A stretch of DNA of 23,303 bases from the NCBI GenBank assembly GCA_012515695.1, contig JAAYXX010000390.1:1-23303 (forward strand), written 5' to 3'. Numbering within the stretch: the stretch's first letter is position 1; each line of letters starts with the position of its first letter. The notes under the pieces are model-generated. The model ran no database searches and was not told the DNA's origin. It worked only from the letters and a program-made list of their open reading frames with translations. Shown one piece after another: positions 13,214-20,820 of the stretch. The position numbers and the translations under genes were made by a program. Origin of the DNA: Chloroflexota bacterium. Its GTDB lineage: Bacteria; Chloroflexota; Anaerolineae; UBA1429.

Positions 13214-14068
13214 TCAATCGGTTTCTGGCTCGGCCCAGACAGCGCGTGCCCGCGCATATGAGCCAAACACCCGCACAAACGTAGCCATCTCGCGCAGTTG
13301 GTCCACGGCTCGCTGGCAGCGCGCTTCGGCCATACTCCCGACAAAATCCAGATAGAACACATACTCCCAGGGCACGCCGCGCAAGGGCCGCGACTCGATC
13401 TTGGTGAGGTCAATGTCCCGCAGAGCAAAGGCGCTCAGGCAGCGGAACAGCAGCCCCGGCTGGTTCTTACCAGCAAAGGCCAGCGAAGTTTTGCTCTGCC
13501 CGTCGGGGGTGGTGGCCTGCCTGCTCAACAACAAAAAGCGGGTATAGTTGGCCTTTTCGTCTTCCAGGTGGCAACGGAGGATGGACATGCCATAGTGGGC
13601 TGCCGCCGTTTCCCCGGCAATAGCCGCCGCGTCGCGCCACCCCTGCTCTTTGATCAGGCGCACGCTGCCCGCCGTGTCTTGGGCGACAATGACCTCCACG
13701 TCCCCCAACTCGCGCAGCGCATGCTCGCACTGGGCCAACGCCTGGGGATGGGAGTATACCCGGCGGATCTCGGACAGTTCCACGCCGGGGTGAACGATCA
13801 GGCAATGGGAGACGCGCAGGTTGTATTCGGCGTTGATATACAGATCATGGCGCAGCAACAGGTCATAGTTGCGGTGAATGCTGCCCGCCAACGAGTTCTC
13901 GACAGGAACGACGCCGTAATCGCACGCGCCTTGTTGCACCTCGTCGAATACGGCGTCAAAAGTGGAGAATGGAACTAGTTCGATCTCGCGCCCCAAAAGG
14001 GACAGGGCGGCTTGTTCGCTATACGCACCCCGCTCGCCCTGGAAAGCTACTCTCGGACGGCCACTCAT
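13214..14068 (-). CDS. pheA: Prephenate dehydratase
   Basis: The gene encodes 284 aa, the length of a stand-alone prephenate dehydratase with a C-terminal ACT domain and no chorismate mutase. It converts prephenate to phenylpyruvate for phenylalanine. Family motifs are RVAFQGERGAYSEQAA at the N-terminus, the VPVENSLAGSIHRNYDLL loop, VYSHPQALAQC, DTAGSV, and the catalytic TRF triad at 176-178 (NYTRFLLLS). The ACT domain (about 194-275) has ESRPLRGVPWEYVFYLDF, the phenylalanine-binding region, which predicts feedback inhibition. The ATG at 14068 is chosen over a GTG at 14071 because GAGG lies 5 bases before it but only 2 before the GTG. It starts 7 bases after leuD, inside the leucine cluster, so aromatic and branched-chain synthesis appear co-transcribed. 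Confidence 0.95.
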   Translation of the reverse strand: MSGRPRVAFQGERGAYSEQAALSLLGREIELVPFSTFDAVFDEVQQGACDYGVVPVENSLAGSIHRNYDLLLRHDLYINAEYNLRVSHCLIVHPGVELSEIRRVYSHPQALAQCEHALRELGDVEVIVAQDTAGSVRLIKEQGWRDAAAIAGETAAAHYGMSILRCHLEDEKANYTRFLLLSRQATTPDGQSKTSLAFAGKNQPGLLFRCLSAFALRDIDLTKIESRPLRGVPWEYVFYLDFVGSMAEARCQRAVDQLREMATFVRVFGSYARARAVWAEPETD

Positions 14069-14075
14069 CACAACC

Positions 14076-14570
14076 TCAACTGTGCAGCTTGCGATACGTG
14101 TACTCGACCAGCCCGCCCGCCTCGATCAGTTCCAGCATGAACGGCGGATAGGCGGACGCCTGATACTCGCGGCCAGTCGCCAGGTTGCGGATCCGCCCTT
14201 CGGCAAGGTCGATCTCTAGCGCTTGCCCGGCCTCTATCTCGCGGACGGCCTCCGGACATTCGAGGATGGGCAACCCGATATTGATGGCGTTGCGGAAAAA
14301 GATGCGGGCAAAGGTCTCGGCCACCACGCAGCTCACGCCGCTGGCCTTGATCGCCAGGGGCGCGTGTTCGCGTGACGACCCGCAGCCAAAATTCTTGCCC
14401 GCCACAATGATATCGCCCGCCTTGACCTTGACTGCAAAACTACGATCAATGTCTTCCATGCAGTGGGAAGCCAGCTCCGCCTCGCTCGTCGTGTTGAGAT
14501 AGCGGGCCGGTATGATGGCGTCGGTGTCTACGTTATCCCCATATTTCCAAACTTGACCGGTAATTGTCAC
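14076..14570 (-). CDS. leuD: 3-isopropylmalate dehydratase small subunit (archaeal-type)
   Basis: The gene encodes 164 aa from a GTG at 14570, with AGAAGGAG 10 bases upstream. An ATG at 14651 would extend the protein by 27 unrelated residues into thrC and is rejected. It is the swivelling small subunit that pairs with LeuC to isomerise 2- to 3-isopropylmalate, and in CimA organisms also (R)-citramalate. Motifs are GDNVDTDAIIPARYLN at 11-26, GKNFGCGSSREHAP at 58-71 with the substrate-binding Ser-Ser-Arg, and ARIFFRNAINIGLPI. The short length is that of the archaeal/thermophile type, not the ~200-aa enterobacterial type. Its partner leuC is separated from it by thrC. Homoaconitase small subunit is a possible alternative by family, but the cluster argues for LeuD. 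Confidence 0.93.
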   Translation of the reverse strand: MTITGQVWKYGDNVDTDAIIPARYLNTTSEAELASHCMEDIDRSFAVKVKAGDIIVAGKNFGCGSSREHAPLAIKASGVSCVVAETFARIFFRNAINIGLPILECPEAVREIEAGQALEIDLAEGRIRNLATGREYQASAYPPFMLELIEAGGLVEYTYRKLHS

Positions 14571-14613
14571 GGAAGTGCTTCTCCTTCTTGGAACTCGGCG
14601 CGACAGTCGGCGC

Positions 14614-15963
14614 TTAACCGTTGGCCTGGTCCAGCCGCCGGTAGATGGCATCCTTTACTGCCGTCACGTCTGCTTTTAGCTCGACAGGAGGGTTGCGCCA
14701 GGTGGGTTGCACCTCGTCCAGCGTGCCCTCGTGATAGCGCATTTTGAAATTGGTGAATTTCAAGCCGTGGGCCGTCGAGATCACGATGACGCGATCCTGG
14801 GGCTTGATCTGCCCCCGCTCCACCAGCTTGAACAACGCGGCCATCGCCACGCCCGTATGCGGGCAGGCATACAGCCCCGCGCGATCCGCGCGCGCGGCGG
14901 CGTCGGCCAACGCGTGCTCGCTGGCCTGCTCGACGATTCCGTCGAACTGCTGCATGACCTTGACAGCCCGCTCATAGCTGACGGGATTGCCGATCTGGAT
15001 GGCGCTGGCCAGCGTTTGCTGGGCCTTGACCTGCTCGAAATGGGCAAAGCCGGTCTGATAGCTGAGATAAAAGGGGTTGGCCCTTTCCGCCTGCGCGGCC
15101 ACCAGCCGGGGCAGTTTGTCAATCAGGCCCAGCTCGCGCATCATCAGCAGGCCCTTGCCCAGCGCGGTGACGTTCCCCAGGTTCCCCACGGGAATCACGA
15201 TCCAGTCGGGGACCTGCCAGTCAAACTGCTGCACAATCTCTATCCCGACCGTCTTTTGGCCCTCGATACGCAGCGAGTTCATCGAGTTCGCCAGGTAAAT
15301 CGAGTTATCCTGAGTGACCTCTTTGACGATAGCCATGCAGCCGTCGAAATCGGTGTCCAGCGACAAGACCAGCGCGCCGTTGGCGATGGGCTGGATCAGT
15401 TGAGCCGCCGACACTTTATCACGCGGCAAGAACACGATGGCCTGGATGCCCGCCGTGGCGCAATAGGCCGCCAGCGCAGCCGACGTATCGCCCGTGGACG
15501 CGCAGGCAATGGCCCGAATGGGCGTCCCATTCGCTATCATCTGCTTGACGACGCTCACCAGGACGGTCATCCCCAGGTCTTTGAACGAACCGGTGTGGCC
15601 GTTGCCGCTCAACTTGACCCACAGGTCTTCTACGCCGATCTGCTGGCCCAGGCGTTGCGCCCAGAACAGGTTGGTGTGGCCCTCAAAGGTAGAGACGACG
15701 TTATCATCTGCGAGTTGGGGGCAAACCCATTCCTTTTTGCCCCACACCCCGCTGCCATACGGCCATTGCGTGGTATGCACGCGAGAATCAAACAGACGCC
15801 TCCATTCGGCGGCGCTATGCTGGGCCAGCGCGTCCATATCATGGACCACTTCCAGCAACCCGCCACACTGGGGGCAGCGATAAATTATATCAAAGAGGGA
15901 ATAGCGTCCTGAGCATCCTCTGATACATTGAAACCAGGCATGCATGGGCTTGGTCGTCTCCAT
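14614..15963 (-). CDS. thrC: Threonine synthase
   Basis: The gene encodes 449 aa of fold-type II PLP enzyme converting O-phosphohomoserine to threonine. An N-terminal zinc-ribbon-like segment has Cys13, Cys17, Cys30 and Cys33, common in this subgroup of ThrC. PLP lysine is Lys128 in NGHTGSFKDLGM. CASTGDTSAALAAYCATAG (about 154-172) is the substrate and phosphate loop, VIPVGNLGNVTALGKG the glycine-rich PLP phosphate site, and ACPHTGVAMAAL and ISTAHGLKF appear near the C-terminus. The ATG at 15961-15963 has AAAGGAG 11 bases upstream. It is inserted between leuC (21-base gap) and leuD (43-base gap), within the leucine/isoleucine cluster. Threonine dehydratase was considered, but the zinc ribbon and STGDTSAALAAYCA pattern favour ThrC. 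Confidence 0.93.
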   Translation of the reverse strand: METTKPMHAWFQCIRGCSGRYSLFDIIYRCPQCGGLLEVVHDMDALAQHSAAEWRRLFDSRVHTTQWPYGSGVWGKKEWVCPQLADDNVVSTFEGHTNLFWAQRLGQQIGVEDLWVKLSGNGHTGSFKDLGMTVLVSVVKQMIANGTPIRAIACASTGDTSAALAAYCATAGIQAIVFLPRDKVSAAQLIQPIANGALVLSLDTDFDGCMAIVKEVTQDNSIYLANSMNSLRIEGQKTVGIEIVQQFDWQVPDWIVIPVGNLGNVTALGKGLLMMRELGLIDKLPRLVAAQAERANPFYLSYQTGFAHFEQVKAQQTLASAIQIGNPVSYERAVKVMQQFDGIVEQASEHALADAAARADRAGLYACPHTGVAMAALFKLVERGQIKPQDRVIVISTAHGLKFTNFKMRYHEGTLDEVQPTWRNPPVELKADVTAVKDAIYRRLDQANG

Positions 15964-15984
15964 CCTAGGGGCCGCTCCTTTGCG

Positions 15985-17268
15985 TTAGCTATGTTGATCC
16001 AATTCATCAGGCCCGCCAATGTGGCCCAATATCGCGCTGGCCGCGGCTATTGCCGAGCTGGCCAGATATACCTCGCTTTCGACGTGCCCCATCCGCCCCA
16101 CAAAATTACGGTTGGTGGTCGAGACACACCGCTCGCCTGCGGCCAACACGCCCATATGCCCGCCCAGGCAGGGGCCACAGGTCGGCGTGCTGAACACCGC
16201 GCCCGCCTCGACAAACGCCTCCGCCAGCCCTTCACGGACGGCGCGCATATAGATAGCCTGCGTGCCGGGGATCACGATGCAGCGCACGTTCTCGTTCACC
16301 TGGCGCCCCTTCATGATCGCGGCGGCCTGCGTCAGGTCATCCCAACGGCCATTGGTGCACGAGCCGATGACCACCTGGTCTATGTCCACGTGATTCACCT
16401 GGCTCAGTGGCTTGACGTTGCTGGGCAGGTGCGGGAAGGCGATTTGCGGCTCGATGGCGCTGGCGTCAATCTCGATCACGTCGACATAGGCCTCGCCCTC
16501 GTCCGAGGCAAACACCTGATAGGGGCGTTTCGCCCGCCCGTCCAGGTAGGCCACGGTTTTGGCGTCCACATGGAACAGCCCTGCCTTGGCGCCCGCCTCG
16601 ATCGCCATGTTGGACATGGTCAGGCGGCCATCCATCGGCAACTCGGCAATGGCCGGGCCGGTGAATTCCATCGCGCAATAACGCGCGCCGTCCACACCGA
16701 CCAGCCCGATGGTGTGCAGGATCAAGTCTTTGCCGCCCACCCAGGGCCGCAAGGAACCGTTGTAGACAAAGCGAATCGTCTCAGGGACGCGCATCCAGCT
16801 TCGCCCCGTCGCCATAGCGACGGCTATGTCGGTGGAACCCATGCCGGTGGCAAAAGCGCCCACCGCGCCATAGGTGCAGGTGTGCGAGTCGGCGCCCACG
16901 ACGATATCGCCGGGCACGACCAGCCCCAATTCTGGCAGCAGGGCGTGCTCGATGCCCATGCGCCCTACCTCGAAATAGTTGACGATGCCATATTTGCGCG
17001 CAAACTCGCGCATGGTCTTGCACTGTTCCGCCGACTTGATATCTTTGTTCGGCGCGAAATGATCGGGGACCAGGGCGATCCGTTCGGGGTCAAACACCCG
17101 CTCTACATCCAGCCGGGCGAACTCTTGAATGGCGATGGGCGCGGTGATGTCATTTGCCAGCACCATGTCCACGCGCACATCAATCAATTCCCCCACCTCG
17201 ACGCGCTCGCGATCTGCGTGAGCGGCCAAGATTTTCTGGGTCATGGTCATCGGTTTATGCGTACTCAA
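15985..17268 (-). CDS. leuC: 3-isopropylmalate dehydratase large subunit (archaeal-type)
   Basis: The gene encodes 427 aa, the size of the archaeal/HacA-type large subunit. It binds a [4Fe-4S] cluster through Cys304 (GSCTNGR), Cys364 and Cys367 (TCGPCLGG) and acts with LeuD. Other aconitase-superfamily signatures are VPDHFAPNKD, GDIVVGADSHTCTYGAVGAFATGMGSTD and ILHTIGLVGVDGARYCAMEF. Start choice: AAGGAG followed by 7 bases leads to a TTG at 17268 (TTG-AGT-ACG), giving MSTHKPMTMTQKILAAHA; the first ATG is 18 bases further, too far from that site. The frame also stays open far upstream into leuA, without family similarity. It lies 89 bases after leuA, with a hairpin in the gap, and next to thrC instead of its partner leuD. 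Confidence 0.93.
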   Translation of the reverse strand: MSTHKPMTMTQKILAAHADRERVEVGELIDVRVDMVLANDITAPIAIQEFARLDVERVFDPERIALVPDHFAPNKDIKSAEQCKTMREFARKYGIVNYFEVGRMGIEHALLPELGLVVPGDIVVGADSHTCTYGAVGAFATGMGSTDIAVAMATGRSWMRVPETIRFVYNGSLRPWVGGKDLILHTIGLVGVDGARYCAMEFTGPAIAELPMDGRLTMSNMAIEAGAKAGLFHVDAKTVAYLDGRAKRPYQVFASDEGEAYVDVIEIDASAIEPQIAFPHLPSNVKPLSQVNHVDIDQVVIGSCTNGRWDDLTQAAAIMKGRQVNENVRCIVIPGTQAIYMRAVREGLAEAFVEAGAVFSTPTCGPCLGGHMGVLAAGERCVSTTNRNFVGRMGHVESEVYLASSAIAAASAILGHIGGPDELDQHS

Positions 17269-17308
17269 GCTAATTCTCCTTCGCGTACATTGCAGATACT
17301 CCATAGAG

Positions 17309-17341
17309 GCACAACGCCGCGCAACCTGCGACGCTGTGCCC
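17309..17341 (-). promoter_or_regulatory. Intercistronic hairpin between leuA and leuC
   Basis: GGCACA-rich arms (GGCACAACG on the left, CGCTGTGCC on the right, one wobble pair) enclose a GC-rich loop of about 15 bases. It lies between the leuA stop codon and the leuC ribosome site and may affect processing or relative expression. Confidence 0.35.
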
Positions 17342-17357
17342 CTGGATGTCGCGCTCT

Positions 17358-18923
17358 CTAACGCTTGGTGCGGATCGAGATCAGTTTGTTCAGGGCGCTC
17401 ATATAGGCCCGCGCACTGGCGACGATAATGTCGGTGCTGGCCCCGTGTCCACTGAACACCATCGTGCGGCGGCCAGTCTGCGGGTTCACGGGCCACCCGT
17501 CGGCTGTGCCGTTCTCCGCCTCGATGCGAATGGTCACTTCGCCCACTGCGTCAATCCCCTCGGTCACGCCCTTGACAGAAAACTCGATGAGTTCGTTGGG
17601 CACGGCCACGATGCGATTGATCGCCTTATAGACGGCGTCCACCGGCCCGGTCCCGTGCGAGGCGTCAATCAGCAGTTCGCCCGTTGGCCCTCGCAGGCTG
17701 ACCGTAGCCGTTGGAATGGAACAGTCACCACATGATACTTGAACCTGCTCCAAATGAAAAACCTCTTGGGGCTGGAATACCTCGTCCGAGACCAGCGCCT
17801 CCAGGTCGGGGTCTGAGATGGATTTTTTCTTGTCGGCCAGCTCTTTAAAGCGGGCAAACGCCCGGTCCAACTGCTCGCCGTCCAGGTGATAGCCCATCTG
17901 GTCCAGCTTGTCGGCAAAGGCGTGTCGCCCCGAATGCTTGCCCAGCACCAGCGTGCTCTGCGGAACCCCCACCGTGGCAGCATCCATGATCTCGTAGGTC
18001 TGCCGGTTCTTCAGGATGCCATCCTGGTGAATGCCCGCCTCGTGGGCAAACGCGTTGGCTCCCACAATAGCCTTGTTGACCTGCACAGACAACCCTGTGT
18101 AGTTGGTAACCATACGGCTGGTGGGATAGATTTCGCTGGTCTGGATATTGGTGGCGCAGCCATAGTGTTGGCCGCGAGTGTAAAGCGCCATGACCACTTC
18201 TTCCAGCGCGGCGTTACCGGAGCGCTCGCCCAGGCCGTTGATGGTGCATTCTACCTGGCGCGCACCCTCCACCACCCCCGCCAGGCTGTTGGCCGTCGCC
18301 ATGCCCAGGTCGTTGTGGCAATGCACCGAGATAACAGCCCGCTCGATCCCCGGCGTGTTCTCGCGAATGCCGCGAATCAACGCGCCAAACTCTTGCGGGG
18401 TAGCATAGCCCACCGTATCGGGGATGTTCAGGGTGGTGGCCCCGGCCTCGATAGCCACGGCGAGCACCTGATACAAGAACTCGGGGTCGGAACGGCTCGC
18501 GTCTTCGGGCGAGAACTCGATGTCATCGCACAGCGAGCGCGCATAGCTCACCATTTCCCGCGTCCGCTGCAAAACCTGCTCGCGGGTCATACGCAGTTTG
18601 TGCTGCAAATGGATATCTGACGTAGCGATAAAGGTGTGGATGCGTTTCTTTTCCGCGTCGCGCACAGCCTCCCAGGCCGCGTCAATATCTCCTTTTACGC
18701 AGCGTGCCAGCCCGCAAATCGTGGGGCCGCTGATCTGCCGCGCAATCCGCTGCACAGACTCGAGATCGCCCGGCGAAGACGCTGGGAATCCCGCCTCGAT
18801 AACGTCCACCCCCAGGCGAGCCAACTGCCTGGCAATCGTCAGCTTTTCGTCGGTATGCATCGTTGCTCCCGGAGATTGCTCCCCGTCTCGCAACGTCGTA
18901 TCAAAGATAACAACCCTGTCCAT
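17358..18923 (-). CDS. leuA: 2-isopropylmalate synthase
   Basis: The gene encodes 521 aa from the ATG at 18923, preceded by AGGAGGG; the open frame extends 19 codons further without family similarity. It condenses acetyl-CoA with 2-oxoisovalerate, the first committed leucine step. A DRE-TIM catalytic barrel (about 1-280) has FDTTLRDGEQSPGA (Arg12, Asp13), the metal ligands His201 and His203 in VHCHNDLGMA, and the NGLGERSGNAALEEV signature (about 229-243). A C-terminal LeuA dimer/allosteric domain (about 385-515, with RGPTGELLIDASHGTGPVDAVYKAI) indicates leucine feedback control. Full length and the NGLGERSGN motif separate it from CimA, which is the neighbouring gene 70 bases upstream; homocitrate synthase is less likely in this cluster. 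Confidence 0.96.
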   Translation of the reverse strand: MDRVVIFDTTLRDGEQSPGATMHTDEKLTIARQLARLGVDVIEAGFPASSPGDLESVQRIARQISGPTICGLARCVKGDIDAAWEAVRDAEKKRIHTFIATSDIHLQHKLRMTREQVLQRTREMVSYARSLCDDIEFSPEDASRSDPEFLYQVLAVAIEAGATTLNIPDTVGYATPQEFGALIRGIRENTPGIERAVISVHCHNDLGMATANSLAGVVEGARQVECTINGLGERSGNAALEEVVMALYTRGQHYGCATNIQTSEIYPTSRMVTNYTGLSVQVNKAIVGANAFAHEAGIHQDGILKNRQTYEIMDAATVGVPQSTLVLGKHSGRHAFADKLDQMGYHLDGEQLDRAFARFKELADKKKSISDPDLEALVSDEVFQPQEVFHLEQVQVSCGDCSIPTATVSLRGPTGELLIDASHGTGPVDAVYKAINRIVAVPNELIEFSVKGVTEGIDAVGEVTIRIEAENGTADGWPVNPQTGRRTMVFSGHGASTDIIVASARAYMSALNKLISIRTKR

Positions 18924-18993
18924 AAGACAATCCCTCCTGGCTGATTGTGTATTATTCTCGTTTCGCGTAACGCAGGGCACACCAGTCTGAAGG

Positions 18994-20616
18994 CTAGCGG
19001 ACTTCCCGACCTTGGACGTCGCTGCCCATAGCGACGCCGGTCTCCTGCTGGGAAGCCCGCCTTAGAAGCGGCAGCTCCAGACTGTCCAGGAGGGCTTGGA
19101 AACTAGCCTCGATGATGTTCACGGAAGAGCCTACGGTGGTCCAGGAACGCTCGCCGTCGCTGGCGTCCACCAGCACGCGAGTTTGGGCCGCCGTGGCCGA
19201 TTGCTCGTCAAGTATTCGCACTTTATAGTCCGTCAACTGGATACGGTCCAGTTCCGGGTAGAAGGGCAACAGGGCTTTGCGCAGGGCTTTGTCCAGGGCG
19301 TGTACCGGGCCGAGACCTTCGGCAGCGGTGTGCATTACCTTTCCATCCACCTGCACTTTGACCATCGCCTCCGCCAGCATCGCCGTATCGGCGCGTTTCT
19401 CCACCAACACCGTAAAATCCAGCACATGGAAAGAGGGCTGATAGCCGGGGCGCGCGCGCCGCACCAGGATTTCAAACGAGCCGTCGGCCCCCTCGAACTG
19501 AAAGCCCTGGCTCTCCAGGCTCTTGACCCGCTCGGTAATCGCCCGCACCTCGGCGTCGTTCAGGCCAAAGCCCAGAGACAATTCCTCCAGCTTGTGGGTG
19601 ATGTTGCCGCGCCCCGAAAGCTCGGAAACCAGGACGCGCATCCGGTTGCCCACCAGCTCAGGCTCGGCGTGCTGATAGCTGTCCCTGGCCTTGAGCAGCG
19701 CGCTGACGTGCAACCCTGCCTTGTGAGCAAAGGCGCTACTCCCCACATACGGCGCGTGTTCGTCCGGGCGCAGGTTGGCGATCTCGCTGACTGTGCGCGA
19801 CACGTCGGTAAGCAGGGCAAGCCGGTTGGCTGCCAACACATCGTACCCCATCTTGAGCTGCAAGTTGGGGATAATCGTGCACAGGTTGGCATTGCCGCAG
19901 CGCTCGCCATAGCCGTTGATGGTTCCCTGGATATGGGAGACCCCGGCCTCCACGGCCAGCAGCGTACAGGCGTCGGCCATGCCCGTGTCGTTATGGCAAT
20001 GGATGCCCAGCGCCACTTGCGGATATCGCTCGCGCACGGCGGCGATGATGCGCATCATTTCAGAGGGCAGCGTGCCGCCGTTGGTATCACACAACACCAC
20101 GCAATCCGCGCCAGCTTCCGCCGCCACCTGCACCGCGCACAAGGTATATTCGGCGTCCAGCTTGTAGCCGTCGAAAAAGTGCTCGGCGTCTAGCAGCACT
20201 TCGCGCCCGGCCTGCTTGAGATAGGACACCGTGTCGCGAATCATCGCCAGGTTCTCTTCCAGCCGAGTGCCCAGCACATCGGTGACATGCATCCGCGACG
20301 ACTTGGCGACGATCACGGTCACCGGCGTACCCGCGGCCAGCAATGCCTGCACGTTCAAGTCTCGTTCGACGGGCACGCCAGCTTTGCGGGTGCTGCCAAA
20401 AGCAGCCACCTTGGAATGCTGCCAGTCCATGCGCTGCGCCAACGCGAAAAACTCGGCGTCCTTGGGGTTCGACCCCGGCCACCCCCCCTCGATATACGTC
20501 ACGCCCAGTTCGTCGAGCTTTTGGGCAATCCGCAGTTTATCCTTGACCGAAAGTGAAATCCCTTCCCGCTGCGCGCCGTCGCGCAAGGTTGTGTCAAGCA
20601 CTGCTATGCTAACCAT
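18994..20616 (-). CDS. cimA: (R)-citramalate synthase
   Basis: The gene encodes 540 aa of the LeuA superfamily in the CimA lineage. It condenses pyruvate with acetyl-CoA to citramalate, the entry of the threonine-independent isoleucine route. Catalytic residues are Arg12 and Asp13 in LDTTLRDGAQREGIS, with metal-binding His206 and His208 in IHCHNDTGMA. CimA-type features are IEGGWPGSNPKD (LeuA usually has IEAGFP), LLDAEHFFDGY, and NGYGERCGNANLCTIIPNL; the C-terminal LeuA-type domain (about 405-520) has DGKVMHTAAEGLGPVHALDKALRKAL. The ATG at 20616 has AGAGGGGAAG upstream. It sits between ilvC and leuA, so the products can be passed through LeuCD and LeuB to 2-oxobutyrate and then to IlvBN. The 204-base gap to ilvC holds a repeat element. 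Confidence 0.93.
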   Translation of the reverse strand: MVSIAVLDTTLRDGAQREGISLSVKDKLRIAQKLDELGVTYIEGGWPGSNPKDAEFFALAQRMDWQHSKVAAFGSTRKAGVPVERDLNVQALLAAGTPVTVIVAKSSRMHVTDVLGTRLEENLAMIRDTVSYLKQAGREVLLDAEHFFDGYKLDAEYTLCAVQVAAEAGADCVVLCDTNGGTLPSEMMRIIAAVRERYPQVALGIHCHNDTGMADACTLLAVEAGVSHIQGTINGYGERCGNANLCTIIPNLQLKMGYDVLAANRLALLTDVSRTVSEIANLRPDEHAPYVGSSAFAHKAGLHVSALLKARDSYQHAEPELVGNRMRVLVSELSGRGNITHKLEELSLGFGLNDAEVRAITERVKSLESQGFQFEGADGSFEILVRRARPGYQPSFHVLDFTVLVEKRADTAMLAEAMVKVQVDGKVMHTAAEGLGPVHALDKALRKALLPFYPELDRIQLTDYKVRILDEQSATAAQTRVLVDASDGERSWTTVGSSVNIIEASFQALLDSLELPLLRRASQQETGVAMGSDVQGREVR

Positions 20617-20646
20617 ACTTCCCCTCTACCTCTCTTATGGCAGGCC

Positions 20647-20800
20647 GTAGCCCGTAGGCGCGCTATCATGAGCTTGAACAAAATAGCTCGCGGACATTGG
20701 ACCGCCGGCTTCCAGCCGGCATCATTGCAAGCCGCCAAGGATGGCGGCGGTCCAATCTCCTTCCACGGGGCGCGCCAGGGATCGCGCGGCTACGAACTAC
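20647..20800 (+). repeat. Palindromic element with imperfect terminal inverted repeats in the cimA-ilvC gap
   Basis: The ends GTAGCCCGTAGGCGCGC (20647-20663) and GCGCGGCTACGAACTAC (20784-20800) are inverted repeats with 14 of 17 matches. Inside is TGAGCTTGAACAAAATAGCT (20669 on), the leader shared with the copies at 3485 and 5297. It is followed by nested hairpins: outer ATTGGACCGCC/GGCGGTCCAAT (20696-20756), inner GCCGGCT/AGCCGGC (20704-20720) and GCCGCCA/TGGCGGC (20731-20748). It resembles a MITE-like or REP-like element. No coding capacity. Confidence 0.6.
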
Positions 20801-20820
20801 AGCCCGTCATCTCGAAAACG

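Noticed and set aside
13156..13428. 91-residue N-terminal extension of LeuB
   Set aside because: It overlaps pheA, shows no LeuB similarity, and the ATG at 13155 has a strong ribosome site.
14707..17361. Long plus-strand open frames opposite thrC and leuC (14707-15912 and 15928-17361)
   Set aside because: They are exact antisense shadows of well-identified genes, with His/Gln/Arg-rich composition and no family features.
17269..17496. 76-residue N-terminal extension of LeuC
   Set aside because: It runs across the leuA-leuC gap into leuA and is not related to the family; the TTG at 17268 is correctly spaced from AAGGAG.
20647..20800. Insertion sequence
   Set aside because: It has inverted ends but is only about 150 bases long with no transposase frame. 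At most it is a non-autonomous element, so it is listed as a repeat.
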